Below, in pieces: positions 1 through 8,105 of a stretch of DNA of 29,022 nucleotides. How positions within the stretch are numbered: position 1 is the stretch's first letter; each line of letters begins with the position of its first letter. A program made the position numbers and the translations under genes. The notes below the pieces were generated by a model. It ran no database searches and was not told where the DNA came from. It saw only the letters and a program-made list of their open reading frames with translations. Source of the DNA: JAGWGI01 sp050749785 (GTDB lineage Archaea > Micrarchaeota > Micrarchaeia > Micrarchaeales > CABMGC01); assembly GCA_050749785.1 (NCBI GenBank), contig JBOGSA010000023.1, positions 1 through 29,022 on the forward strand. Direction: 5' to 3'.

Positions 1-1
1 C

Positions 2-79
2 AGGTTCATGGGTGAAAAGAAGGTTGCAATACACACCTATTCGTGCCTTCTTGCATACATGATAACATATCTGATGTGA
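2..79 (+). pseudogene. Possible C-terminal end of a DDE transposase (cut by window edge)
   Basis: An open frame enters from the left edge and stops with TGA at 77-79. The 25 residues end in a hydrophobic stretch (HTYSCLLAYMITYLM). Many IS4/IS1634-type transposases end in a basic segment followed by a helix of the form 'HxFxCFLAYLL', which this resembles. Only the tail is visible, so both the identity and whether it is an intact gene or a remnant are uncertain. Confidence 0.3.
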
Positions 80-146
80 TCCTATGCAATTTGACGAGGG
101 TGATTGGATGTAAATGTCAAGTCCCTATTCATCTCTTTAAGCAGAA

Positions 147-204
147 GGTATATATACGTTACTAACGCCATAGTTAGTAACTAACGCCATAGTTAGTAAC
201 TAAC
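147..204 (+). promoter_or_regulatory. TATA box with tandem palindromic 19-bp repeats, probable operator
   Basis: A TATA box (TATATATA, about 149-156) is followed at once by a 19-bp direct repeat. The unit ACTAACGCCATAGTTAGTA occurs at 161-179 and 180-198, and a third partial copy (ACTAAC) lies at 199-204. Each unit is itself a dyad: GTTACTAAC at 158-166 pairs perfectly with GTTAGTAAC at 173-181. Transcription would start near 177-180, so the repeats cover the start site and leader, the usual place for an archaeal repressor operator. The only nearby gene it can control is the ATPase at 217. Confidence 0.7.
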
Positions 205-216
205 GGGTGCATGAAT

Positions 217-1302
217 ATGTTGTTTGACGTGAATCCCAAAGAAAAAACCTCCGATTTGTACGACCGTAAAAGGGAGCTTGAGGAGCTGCATTCATCGGTA
301 AAGCGAGGCGAGAGGTTGAGTGTGGTGTATGGCGTGAGGAGAATCGGAAAGACAAGCCTAATCCACACCTTCCTAAGCCAAAAGGAAGTACCGTACTCAT
401 TCATCGACGCACGCCAAATATATATGGAGAGTTCATCTGTGCCACCACAGAAGCTGTATCAAGCGATATTTGAGAACTTCTTTAATTTTGCCATGAAGTT
501 CGGCGGCGAGACAGAAGAGTCTTTATCCAAAAAGTACCCTACAATGTTTTCGGGAGATGAGATGCCATCGCTACTTCGTGACATTAACGACTGGTGCAAG
601 GGGAAGCGTATTAGCTACGTCATTGTATTCGATGAGGCGCAGTATCTTCGGTTTGGGGGGAGCGTCAAATATGACGTGATGATCGCATGGAGCATTGACA
701 ATCTTTCAAACGTCACCTACATGCTCACGGGAAGCGAAATAGGAATGTTGAAGGAATTCCTTAAGTATGAGGATGTTGATGCGCCACTGTACGGAAGATT
801 CAGAAACGAGATATATCTCGAAAAATTTGATAAGGAAACTGCATCGAAATTCCTCGAAAAAGGGTTTAATGAAACAGGCAAGCGAGTAAGCAAGGAAGAA
901 ATCAATGGAGTGATAGCAATGATCGGCGGGATTGTGGGTTGGCTCACTTACTATGGGCACTACAGATGCGTTGATGGGCTGAATCACGAAAAGGCGCTGA
1001 AAAAAGTTTTTGATGAGGGATCAAAGATAGTGGTAAAGGAAATAGAGACATTAATCTCAAAATCGAGGGCGAGATACCTATCAATTCTCAGGTCGATATC
1101 TGAAGGTACTGATACCTGGTCTGGTATAAAACGCCGTGCAGTAGGCGATGCTGGTACAATACCGGATACGCGATTGAATGCACTCTTGCAGCAGCTCGTG
1201 AAATTCGGCATAGTAGACAAGACGGGCGACGAGCGATATTCCATTATAGATCCAATAACCTTAAGCGCGGTTAAAAAAATGGGCAAAGTTAATAAACCTT
1301 GA
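217..1302 (+). CDS. Archaeal AAA-type ATPase (archaeal ATPase family)
   Basis: This is a P-loop ATPase of the archaeal 'MLFDxxPK...DLFDRExEL' family. Residues near 40-50 carry the Walker A motif GVRRIGKTSL, and VIVFDEAQYL near 137-146 is Walker B. A winged-helix-like C-terminal part follows, as in other members. The family is abundant in archaea, often near mobile elements; its substrates are mostly unknown. The start at 217 is preferred over the in-frame ATG at 211, because GGTG at 206-209 then lies 7 nt upstream and the protein begins MLFDVNPKE as homologues do. The leader is filled by palindromic repeats, which suggests tight and perhaps autogenous control. Confidence 0.88.
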   Translation: MLFDVNPKEKTSDLYDRKRELEELHSSVKRGERLSVVYGVRRIGKTSLIHTFLSQKEVPYSFIDARQIYMESSSVPPQKLYQAIFENFFNFAMKFGGETEESLSKKYPTMFSGDEMPSLLRDINDWCKGKRISYVIVFDEAQYLRFGGSVKYDVMIAWSIDNLSNVTYMLTGSEIGMLKEFLKYEDVDAPLYGRFRNEIYLEKFDKETASKFLEKGFNETGKRVSKEEINGVIAMIGGIVGWLTYYGHYRCVDGLNHEKALKKVFDEGSKIVVKEIETLISKSRARYLSILRSISEGTDTWSGIKRRAVGDAGTIPDTRLNALLQQLVKFGIVDKTGDERYSIIDPITLSAVKKMGKVNKP

Positions 1303-1318
1303 TTTGCCAGTGATAAGC

Positions 1319-1819
1319 ATGTCAGAAGAAGATGAGATAAGCTCAGACCTCGGGAAGAAGTCCAAGAAAGGCGGCCATGTGAGCATCGCCTTACCTATGG
1401 CAATCTGGATAGCGCTTCTTCTTTTGGGATTGATACTTCAGGCATACATCACGCTTACAAACATAACAACAGGAACCACATTCACGATATTAAACGGCGT
1501 CTCAAGTTTCATACTAAAGCTTCCAGGAGTCATCATACTCCCGATAGTCTTTGGCGCTTTTGTTGGCGCCATAGTAGGACTGCGCACAACAGGAAAGATA
1601 AGAGCAGCAGCGATGGCAGGACTTCTCAACGGAGTATATGCGTGCCTAGTTTACATTATCGCAATAGTGATAATCTATCTTGTTCTGCTCTATTCACTCA
1701 ATGGAATACAGCCTACGCTATTGTTTCTTCTAGAATACTGGATAGCAGCACCAGTGGTCTTGGTGATAGCATTGTCGGTAGTATTCGCAGTCATCTCATC
1801 GCTAAGAAAGCTAATGTAA
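1319..1819 (+). CDS. Small multi-pass membrane protein, unknown function
   Basis: A 166-residue protein has a charged, lysine- and acid-rich N-terminus of about 20 residues and then four to five hydrophobic segments. The glycine-rich pair FGAFVGAIVG and AAAMAGLLNGVYA resembles the packed helices of small archaeal membrane proteins of the DUF5518/TIGR type, but I do not recognise a specific family. The ATG at 1319 follows an AGTGAT element at 1309-1314; a TTG at 1304 in the same frame is the alternative. It starts 16 nt after the ATPase stop and may be cotranscribed. Its stop codon abuts the stop codon of the convergent GTPase with no base between. Confidence 0.7.
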   Translation: MSEEDEISSDLGKKSKKGGHVSIALPMAIWIALLLLGLILQAYITLTNITTGTTFTILNGVSSFILKLPGVIILPIVFGAFVGAIVGLRTTGKIRAAAMAGLLNGVYACLVYIIAIVIIYLVLLYSLNGIQPTLLFLLEYWIAAPVVLVIALSVVFAVISSLRKLM

Positions 1820-3085
1820 TCACTTCGCAGCGCTGACTATCTTTATCACGTCATTGTCCTTGAGTTCTTGCTCCTTTCCGATCCTTCTCTTGCTCCTAGC
1901 ATCAAGCGCATAGAGCATGTTCTTTGCAAGATCCGTGTGTATTACAGATGCGAGATCTTCTGCAGTGCTGCTTACAGGGAGCAATATCGCATCCGGCAAT
2001 ACGTTTCCAAAGTGGTCTGTATACTTGTTCTCGTCCTCGACCGGATATACCACAATCATTTCAAAAACGCTGAACACAATCGAGCTGAGCATCTCATTTA
2101 CTCCTGTTCCATTTTTTGATATGAATCCCTTCATGTAGGTTAGCGCTTGTTTTTGTTCCTCTGTTACATTTCCCACAATCTTGAAATCATGGTCCCCTGG
2201 CCTGTAGTCTATCAATCCTGATTTCTCAGCTTTCCTAAGCGCAAGTTCTATAGCTGCAGAGCAACCGAAAACCGGGAAGCTGTAGTTCTCTTCGGTCACT
2301 TTCTTCAATTTTTCTAGCTGATCAGTTGTGGTTGCATCGGTCTTGTTTGCCGCGATTACGATTGGCTTGCTCAGTCCGATGAGGTGCTTTGCGAAAATGT
2401 CAAGGTCGAGTTCCTTTAAATCCACGGGCCCTTGGGAACGAACATCATTACCCACATCCTCATAAAGTTTTTTTAATAATTCAAGGTGCGTCCCTGTGAC
2501 TCCTGCTCTTTCCATCTCCTTGAATTTATGCGTCAGGCTTATCGCATTTTTTATCTCCCACTCCGTTATCCTCATGCCTGCAAGTATGCTCCCCAGGCCC
2601 TTAACAACATCCTTTTCTTTTGATAATTCCTTCATGTGCTTTTTTATTATGCCTGCAATCCACTGCGCTAGCTCATCAACAATCATTCCAACTTCTTGCC
2701 TTGGATCAGAATCCTGCGTCGGGTTTCCATTCGAGTCAGTTTTTCCAGTTAAGTCCACAACAAGTATCAGGACATCGGCCTTTATCGCATCATTGAGGAA
2801 TTGGTTTCCCATTCCCTTTCCCAAATGTGCTCCGGGAACAAGTCCTGCAACATCCACAATATTTATTGGAATGTAGCGCACACCGTTTTTGCATACAGAG
2901 TTTCTAGGCTTGCACTTGACTCCTAGTTCTCCCTCTACGCACTCCTTTGCGATGTATGCAACTCCATAGTTGGGTTTTATTGTGGTGAAAGGCCTATCCG
3001 CCATCTCCGCTTCAGCCATTGTCATGGCAGAAAAGAGCGTACTTTTGCCTTTGTTAGGCGCACCGATTATACCTATGAGCATCAT
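1820..3085 (-). CDS. ychF: YchF-like Obg-family GTPase/ATPase with TGS domain
   Basis: The protein is a TRAFAC P-loop NTPase of the Obg/YchF group, which binds ribosomes and is thought to act in translation or stress response. G1 is GAPNKGKST (residues 8-16), the switch II region carries DVAG, and G4 is NKTD in the sequence IVIAANKTDAT. The last 70 or so residues look like a TGS domain (ILLPVSSTAEDLASVIH ... KDNDVIKIVSA). At 421 residues it is longer than bacterial YchF (about 363) and fits the archaeal form, with a Cys-rich insert (CVEGELGVKCKPRNSVC) near residues 50-66. The start is ATG 3085 or the adjacent ATG 3082; a GTGAT element in the end of the permease gene precedes both. Only one base separates it from the permease stop, so the two are likely one operon. 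Confidence 0.9.
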   Translation of the reverse strand: MMLIGIIGAPNKGKSTLFSAMTMAEAEMADRPFTTIKPNYGVAYIAKECVEGELGVKCKPRNSVCKNGVRYIPINIVDVAGLVPGAHLGKGMGNQFLNDAIKADVLILVVDLTGKTDSNGNPTQDSDPRQEVGMIVDELAQWIAGIIKKHMKELSKEKDVVKGLGSILAGMRITEWEIKNAISLTHKFKEMERAGVTGTHLELLKKLYEDVGNDVRSQGPVDLKELDLDIFAKHLIGLSKPIVIAANKTDATTTDQLEKLKKVTEENYSFPVFGCSAAIELALRKAEKSGLIDYRPGDHDFKIVGNVTEEQKQALTYMKGFISKNGTGVNEMLSSIVFSVFEMIVVYPVEDENKYTDHFGNVLPDAILLPVSSTAEDLASVIHTDLAKNMLYALDARSKRRIGKEQELKDNDVIKIVSAAK

Positions 3086-3086
3086 A

Positions 3087-4436
3087 TCACTTATCGAAGA
3101 ACCTGACCTTTATGACCTGCTTGTTCTTTATCTCTCGCATTATGTAGTACACTATCATCGTCCCGAATGTGAGCGCAACGCCAGTGCTTATCACAGAGTT
3201 GGGGAACGCGTAGAAGAAGATTAGTATGGCCACTAGGCCGATGATCGGTAGGTATGGATAGAAGGGCATCTGGAATACGTGCTTGAAATCCATCATGCTT
3301 GAATTGCCGAGTATGTTCTTCTTCTCCTTGTAGTGGTTTCGTATCCTCCTTATCTTTATCAGCGCAAGTCCGGTAAGCAGGAAGCTGAAAAGAATTCCAA
3401 AGTTGCTTATCGCAGCAATTATGTAGATGTTTCCAGAGAAAAGGAACAAGATTCCAAGGATAGTTGTGAGTAGGATTGAATTGGTTGGCGCACTCGTCTT
3501 GTTGGTCTTCAGGAAATTCTTCGGAAGCAATCCATCAACCGACATCTGATATAGCGTTCTAGATCCGCCGACCATCATAGAAAGCGTCGCAGATGTGGTC
3601 GCAACCAGTGCGCCTATGCTTATCAGGATGAAGAGCCATGATGGCGCCGATACTGTGCTCAGCGCATAACTGAGCGGGTTAGCAACCAGTCCGAATTGGT
3701 TACCTGGAACCAGTGCAAGCAGCGACAATGTCACAGCGGCATAAAGTATCATGCTTACTACCACCGAGATGATTATCGCTTTTGCCGCTGTCCTGCCGCC
3801 TCCCTCAATGTCCGGAGTTAGGGATGCAATTGACTGGAAGCCTGCGTAGGCAAAAAGCGCAATTACGCTCGCTGCGAATATGCCTCCTACACCATTGTTG
3901 AAGAATCCGAATATCTGGTGAGTCGCCCACTTGCCGTAGAGAACTGCGAACGCGACAAAGATTAGAAGCACCAGTATCTTGAAGACTACCAGAACCACAT
4001 CTGTGTTGGCGGTGCTCCTTATTCCCCTATAATTTATGAACATGAGCGCAATCACAAGAAGTATTGAGAATGCGTACGTGTACAGCACGCTTGTCATGCC
4101 AATTGCAGATGAAAGATAAGTACCGAAACCAAGTGCTATAGTTGCAACTCCTGCAACGTATCCAAGGTAAAGAAGTATCCCGCCGATGAATCCGAGTTCG
4201 CTTCCAAAAGCGTTGTAGGTGAAGGAGTATGTTGCCCCTCTTTCCTTTGGCATCTCGCTTGCAAGCTCGCCGAGCTCTAGCGCTATTATAACCGCGACAA
4301 AGCCAGTTATTATGAATGCAATCAGAGCTCCAGATCCTGCAAGGTTGATGGTGGTGCCGCTAAGAACGAAGATTCCGGCCCCTATAATTGCCCCAAGACC
4401 TATTGCTGTTGCCCCTGCAAGCCCGATTTTCGCCAT
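3087..4436 (-). CDS. APC-family amino-acid permease
   Basis: A 449-residue integral membrane protein with about 12 hydrophobic segments. It opens with the APC-superfamily signature GATAIGLGAIIGAGIFVLSG, the unwound first helix that contacts substrate in amino-acid/polyamine/organocation transporters. Further family-like features are the FAYAGFQSIASLTPDIEGG segment near residues 190-210 and the 'GGSRTLYQMSVDGLLPK' loop. The substrate, probably an amino acid, cannot be read from the sequence. No Shine-Dalgarno element precedes the ATG; a TATA box at 4458-4467 lies 27 bp upstream, so the mRNA is probably leaderless. The YchF gene follows after one base. Confidence 0.9.
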   Translation of the reverse strand: MAKIGLAGATAIGLGAIIGAGIFVLSGTTINLAGSGALIAFIITGFVAVIIALELGELASEMPKERGATYSFTYNAFGSELGFIGGILLYLGYVAGVATIALGFGTYLSSAIGMTSVLYTYAFSILLVIALMFINYRGIRSTANTDVVLVVFKILVLLIFVAFAVLYGKWATHQIFGFFNNGVGGIFAASVIALFAYAGFQSIASLTPDIEGGGRTAAKAIIISVVVSMILYAAVTLSLLALVPGNQFGLVANPLSYALSTVSAPSWLFILISIGALVATTSATLSMMVGGSRTLYQMSVDGLLPKNFLKTNKTSAPTNSILLTTILGILFLFSGNIYIIAAISNFGILFSFLLTGLALIKIRRIRNHYKEKKNILGNSSMMDFKHVFQMPFYPYLPIIGLVAILIFFYAFPNSVISTGVALTFGTMIVYYIMREIKNKQVIKVRFFDK

Positions 4437-4457
4437 GGATTATGTTAATCAAAACAA

Positions 4458-4467
4458 CCATATAAAT
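4458..4467. promoter_or_regulatory. Shared TATA box between permease (-) and tRNA-Leu (+)
   Basis: The sequence CCATATAAAT reads as a TATA box on both strands (ATTTATATGG on minus). Its centre is about 27 bp from the permease ATG at 4436 and about 29 bp from the first base of tRNA-Leu at 4492. No second TATA-like element is evident in this 55-bp gap, so one site probably serves both directions. Confidence 0.6.
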
Positions 4468-4491
4468 CTTATTCCCTAATTATACTTCTGC

Positions 4492-4578
4492 GCAGGGGTG
4501 GCAGAGCTTGGCCAAATGCGACGGGTTCAGGGCCCGCTTCCTTTAGTGGATGCTAGGGTTCAAATCCCTACCCCTGCA
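4492..4578 (+). tRNA. tRNA-Leu (anticodon CAG)
   Basis: The acceptor stem GCAGGGG (4492-4498) pairs with CCCCTGC (4571-4577), with discriminator A at 4578. The T arm is TAGGG-TTCAAAT-CCCTA (4554-4570). The anticodon loop TTCAGGG gives CAG, and there is a long class II variable arm as expected for leucine. CCA is not encoded. One A-C mismatch lies at the outer end of the anticodon stem. Confidence 0.95.
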
Positions 4579-4679
4579 TTTTTATGGGCGGGCACAGCCT
4601 AAAAAAATGTAGCCGTCCAGGCTTCTATCTCGCATTTAAATACTTTTTCGGGCTATGTTAATTACTAATCTTACAGCTG

Positions 4680-5837
4680 ATGCCATTGGTCACTATACCA
4701 AACATATACACTAACAAGAACCTGAAGTTCTATATCATAATTCCAATAGTCCTCATGGTTATTGGAGCAATCCTAGCAACGCACATAACCCTAGACACTT
4801 CACTTAGCGGCGGAGTGAGCATAATACTTGCTACAAATACTACGGTGAATACCGCACAGCTCTCATCGCAGCTAGGTTCAGCGCTTAAGGTTGCAAACCC
4901 ATCGGTGTTTCAGAGTGCAGGGGAGGTGCAGATAACAATCGCAAACAACCAGAGCCTTGCGAATGCGCAAAACTACCAGCTCAACTTCTTCTCCGATCTT
5001 TCCAATTACACAAAATACAATTTCAATGCAACTGCGCTTGAGAACGCGCTGAGCGCCACTCCAAACAACCAGTCCATGCGAACAGCGCTATCAGTTGCGA
5101 ATAAGAATACGAGCGCAGCGCTTGCACAAATGAATGCGCAGCTCAAACTCGAACTCACATCTCTTGCGCCATTCGTTCCTGTCGTCTCCTACAATCCAAC
5201 CGATGTCAACAACATGAGCGCGATCGCCCAGAACGCATACATTGATTCGGGTTCGATCTACCAGCAAAAAGTGGTGAGCACGCTTCACAGCCTTGTTCCA
5301 TTCACGTCATTCACTTATCAGGATGTTACACCTACGCTCAGCAGGTTCTTCCTCAGCCAGGTCTGGGGGATAATAATAGCAGCATTCGTGCTCATCTCAA
5401 TTGCAGTGTTCGTAGTATTTAGGTCATGGGCGCCATCGCTTGCGATAATATTCGGCGCGGGCAACGACATGATAATAGCACTCGGCGCGATGGTGCTATT
5501 GAATATACCTCTTGGTCTTGCAAGCCTTGGTGGACTTTTGATGCTTATCGGATATGCAATAGACACTGAGATGCTCACAGCTGTAAGGATACTCAAGAGA
5601 AGGGAGGGAACGCCGGAAGAGAGGGCATATAGCGCGATGAAGACCGGCATGACAATGACCATTGCCGCAATCGCATCCTTCGCCGTTCTCTTCGTTATTT
5701 CGCTTGTTGCCTACGTGCCAACATACTACGAGATATCCGGAGTGGTGCTTTTCGGACTTATTGGCGACATAATAACCACATGGTTTGGAAATGCGCCACT
5801 GATACTTATGTACAAAAAGAGGCACGAGCGTGGTTAG
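4680..5837 (+). CDS. secF: Protein translocase subunit SecF (archaeal)
   Basis: SecF works with SecD at the SecYE channel and uses the proton gradient to help exported proteins out of the membrane. The 385-residue protein has an N-terminal membrane helix (IIIPIVLMVIGAILAT), a 'LSGGVSIIL' motif matching the SecD/F 'GGT' region, a large extracellular domain of about 150 residues rich in Asn/Thr/Ser, then five membrane helices with the RND-type segment LASLGGLLMLIGYAIDTEMLTAVRI. The family usually has 'IGYSxNDTVVxxDRIRE' there, so the archaeal variant 'IDTEM' fits. A TATA-like TTTAAATAC lies at about 4636-4644. The stop codon abuts the secD start codon. Confidence 0.9.
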   Translation: MPLVTIPNIYTNKNLKFYIIIPIVLMVIGAILATHITLDTSLSGGVSIILATNTTVNTAQLSSQLGSALKVANPSVFQSAGEVQITIANNQSLANAQNYQLNFFSDLSNYTKYNFNATALENALSATPNNQSMRTALSVANKNTSAALAQMNAQLKLELTSLAPFVPVVSYNPTDVNNMSAIAQNAYIDSGSIYQQKVVSTLHSLVPFTSFTYQDVTPTLSRFFLSQVWGIIIAAFVLISIAVFVVFRSWAPSLAIIFGAGNDMIIALGAMVLLNIPLGLASLGGLLMLIGYAIDTEMLTAVRILKRREGTPEERAYSAMKTGMTMTIAAIASFAVLFVISLVAYVPTYYEISGVVLFGLIGDIITTWFGNAPLILMYKKRHERG

Positions 5838-7478
5838 ATGGGAGCAATTGATTACCTAAAGGACAGAAGAATACTCTTCCTACTATTCATAGTGGCAGCC
5901 TTGGCAGTAGCAGACATCACCTATGGCGGTCCTCACATACTTCACTTTGGAATAGAGTTCATCGGCGGAACGCAAATACCTGTAACTCTTGAACAGAGTG
6001 TAACTCCAGACCAGATGAGCAATCTTATCGGCATACTCGAGCAGAGGGTGTCAACCTTCGGGCTCAAGCAGGTCACAGTAGAAGGTGTAGGCAGCCAGGG
6101 AGTATACGTCACAATACCTAGCGTCTCACCGAGCGAGATCAACTCAACGATAAACATAATCGAAAGTCAGGGAGTCTTCCAGGGACTTGTGAGCGGAAGG
6201 GAAGCGCTCAACGGCACCTCGATACTAAGCGGAAGCATCGGAAGCGTACAGCCAACAGTCGCAGGAAGCAATGTATCTTGGTCAGTCACATTCTATCTCA
6301 CACCAACAGGAGCAAGCAAGTTCTCGAAGGTTGTATTCGGCCAGGTATACCAGCCTCTATACCTCTTCCTTGACAGGCCGATAAAGACGATAGTATTGCT
6401 CAACTCAACAGATCTCAATGGAGCAACCACTGCAGGCCTAACACAGAGCGAAGCAATAAGTGCAGTGCAAAGCGCAGCGACATTTGCAAACCAGACAATA
6501 CCGATCGAGACCCTTACCGTAAACGCGACCAACTGGAACAATGTCCTAAGGCCGTATTTCGCATCCCACAATTCACTGTTCAACGCAGTGCTTCTTCCAA
6601 AGGGAACACCAGGATTTGTAGTCAACTCGCTAGAAAGCATGAATTACACTCTCTCGTTCATGACCCCGCAGAACATAACACCGCAGTTCGAGGTCATAAC
6701 AACCGGCACAGCATCCACCATACCTGCGGTGCAATCATGGCCCGCACTTGGACTATTGTCAGCTCCAAAGCTTGATCCAAGCGTGACCAATGGAACGTCT
6801 GGAATATCATACGTCATATCAGGAAGCGCGCCAGCAAACCTATCTGTCACTCAGAAACTCAATTACGCAACGAATCAATCCAAGTCTATTGCAAGCATTC
6901 TTTCAGGAGGCGCACTGCCTGTAAAGGTGGTGGTTGGAACGCCAACGACAATACCGGCAACTCTTGGAACCAAGTTCCTCTACATCAGTGGAATAGCAGC
7001 ACTGCTTGCTGTGATCGCAGTCGTGTCGATAATAGTGACAAGGTACAGAAAACTCTTCCTCACAATGCCGATAGTACTGACGGTCCTTGCAGAGCTATTC
7101 ATAATCGTATCAGTTATCGGACTTCTTGGAACAATCGATCTTGCCGCAGTTGCAGGAATGATTGCAGTGGTTGGAACAGGAGTCGATGCGCAGATAATAA
7201 TAACTGATGAAGTGCTGACCAAGAGCCATGGTGCAGAAGTGAAGTCTAGGCTCAAGAGCGCATTTTACATAGTGTGGGTAGACGCCGCCCTGATAATAAT
7301 AGCGATGCTCCCATTGCTCTTCTCCACCTCACTTGTGTCCGTAATCGGTTTCTCCGAATCAACGATAATGGGCGCACTTCTAGGAATACTAATTACAAGG
7401 CCGGCATACGGAGCGTTTGTCAGCATACATTACTCAAAAGGTGAAAAAGATGGTACGCCATTGTCCAACGTGCAATAG
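5838..7478 (+). CDS. secD: Protein translocase subunit SecD (archaeal)
   Basis: Partner of SecF in the membrane translocation motor. The protein (546 residues) begins with a membrane helix, followed by the diagnostic HFGIEFIGGTQIPV (compare 'GLDLxGG' of SecD), then the P1 base motif 'LIGILEQRVSTFGLKQVTVEGVG' (residues about 62-84). After a large Asn/Ser/Thr-rich external domain come five C-terminal helices with 'AAVAGMIAVVGTGVDAQIIITDEVL', the counterpart of '[20 protein letters not shown]'. It starts directly after the secF stop, in the order secF-secD that is common in archaea. Its last 29 bases overlap the next gene. Confidence 0.92.
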   Translation: MGAIDYLKDRRILFLLFIVAALAVADITYGGPHILHFGIEFIGGTQIPVTLEQSVTPDQMSNLIGILEQRVSTFGLKQVTVEGVGSQGVYVTIPSVSPSEINSTINIIESQGVFQGLVSGREALNGTSILSGSIGSVQPTVAGSNVSWSVTFYLTPTGASKFSKVVFGQVYQPLYLFLDRPIKTIVLLNSTDLNGATTAGLTQSEAISAVQSAATFANQTIPIETLTVNATNWNNVLRPYFASHNSLFNAVLLPKGTPGFVVNSLESMNYTLSFMTPQNITPQFEVITTGTASTIPAVQSWPALGLLSAPKLDPSVTNGTSGISYVISGSAPANLSVTQKLNYATNQSKSIASILSGGALPVKVVVGTPTTIPATLGTKFLYISGIAALLAVIAVVSIIVTRYRKLFLTMPIVLTVLAELFIIVSVIGLLGTIDLAAVAGMIAVVGTGVDAQIIITDEVLTKSHGAEVKSRLKSAFYIVWVDAALIIIAMLPLLFSTSLVSVIGFSESTIMGALLGILITRPAYGAFVSIHYSKGEKDGTPLSNVQ

Positions 7479-8085
7479 ATCCAGCGATGAAGTCCAATTT
7501 TTTGGAGAGTTCTGCGAGTTTTGCACAATCGATCGACTTGGAAAGAAGTTGCCTGAGGAAATAAAGATCACAGTGTGCAAGCGATGCGGAAGGATAAAGG
7601 TCAACAACGATTTCGTCGATAAGGACGACGCAGCAGTAGAAGTTGTATTGCAAAAGGCATTCAGGGATTTCGATCTCAAGCTCATAAGCGCACTTCCCGA
7701 GGAGGCAATCGTCAAGCTCGACAAGCATGATCAGGACATAAGCGGAATAAGAAGGCAGGTTGCGCTAAAATACCAGAAGGTTATGTGCCCTAAGTGCAAC
7801 AGGCAGTCTGCAGGTTACTATGAAGGAATAATACAACTGAGAGGAAATCCCGAAAAGGCTGCAAGGATGCTTCACAGGCTTGAGAAGTACTATTTTGAGC
7901 GTGATGAATTCATCAGCAGGATGGAGAAGGTGAACAACGGAGTCGACCTTTATGTGAGCAGCAAGAAGCTTGCTACAGCGTTCATCGCCGAGCGCGGCCT
8001 CAAGGCAGTCATGTCCTATGAGCTATACGGTCTCAAGCACGGAAAGAAGCTCTACAGAAACACATATTCGCTACACTTTGACTGA
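7450..8085 (+). CDS. NMD3-like zinc protein (ribosome 60S export/maturation family)
   Basis: This 211-residue protein matches the N-terminal zinc domain of NMD3, the eukaryotic adaptor for large-subunit export; archaeal versions probably act in ribosome maturation or protection. CxxC pairs occur at the N-terminus (HCPTC, FCEFC), in the middle (VCKRCGRI) and in MCPKC, the last followed by the family-typical 'YYEGIIQLRG' segment. The start at 7450 is chosen over one at 7417 because GGTG at 7440-7443 lies 6 nt upstream and the protein then opens directly with the first zinc pair. It overlaps secD by 29 bp and precedes thiI by 20 bp, so translation-related genes are linked to the secretion operon. 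Confidence 0.85.
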   Translation: MVRHCPTCNRSSDEVQFFGEFCEFCTIDRLGKKLPEEIKITVCKRCGRIKVNNDFVDKDDAAVEVVLQKAFRDFDLKLISALPEEAIVKLDKHDQDISGIRRQVALKYQKVMCPKCNRQSAGYYEGIIQLRGNPEKAARMLHRLEKYYFERDEFISRMEKVNNGVDLYVSSKKLATAFIAERGLKAVMSYELYGLKHGKKLYRNTYSLHFD

Positions 8086-8105
8086 TTAGGTCTACGTGAT
8101 TTTAA

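Noticed and set aside
158..204. CRISPR array
   Set aside because: The 19-bp units are directly tandem without spacers and there are only about 2.4 copies.
1304..1318. TTG start at 1304 for the small membrane protein
   Set aside because: The ATG at 1319 is preceded by AGTGAT at a workable distance and needs no rare start codon.
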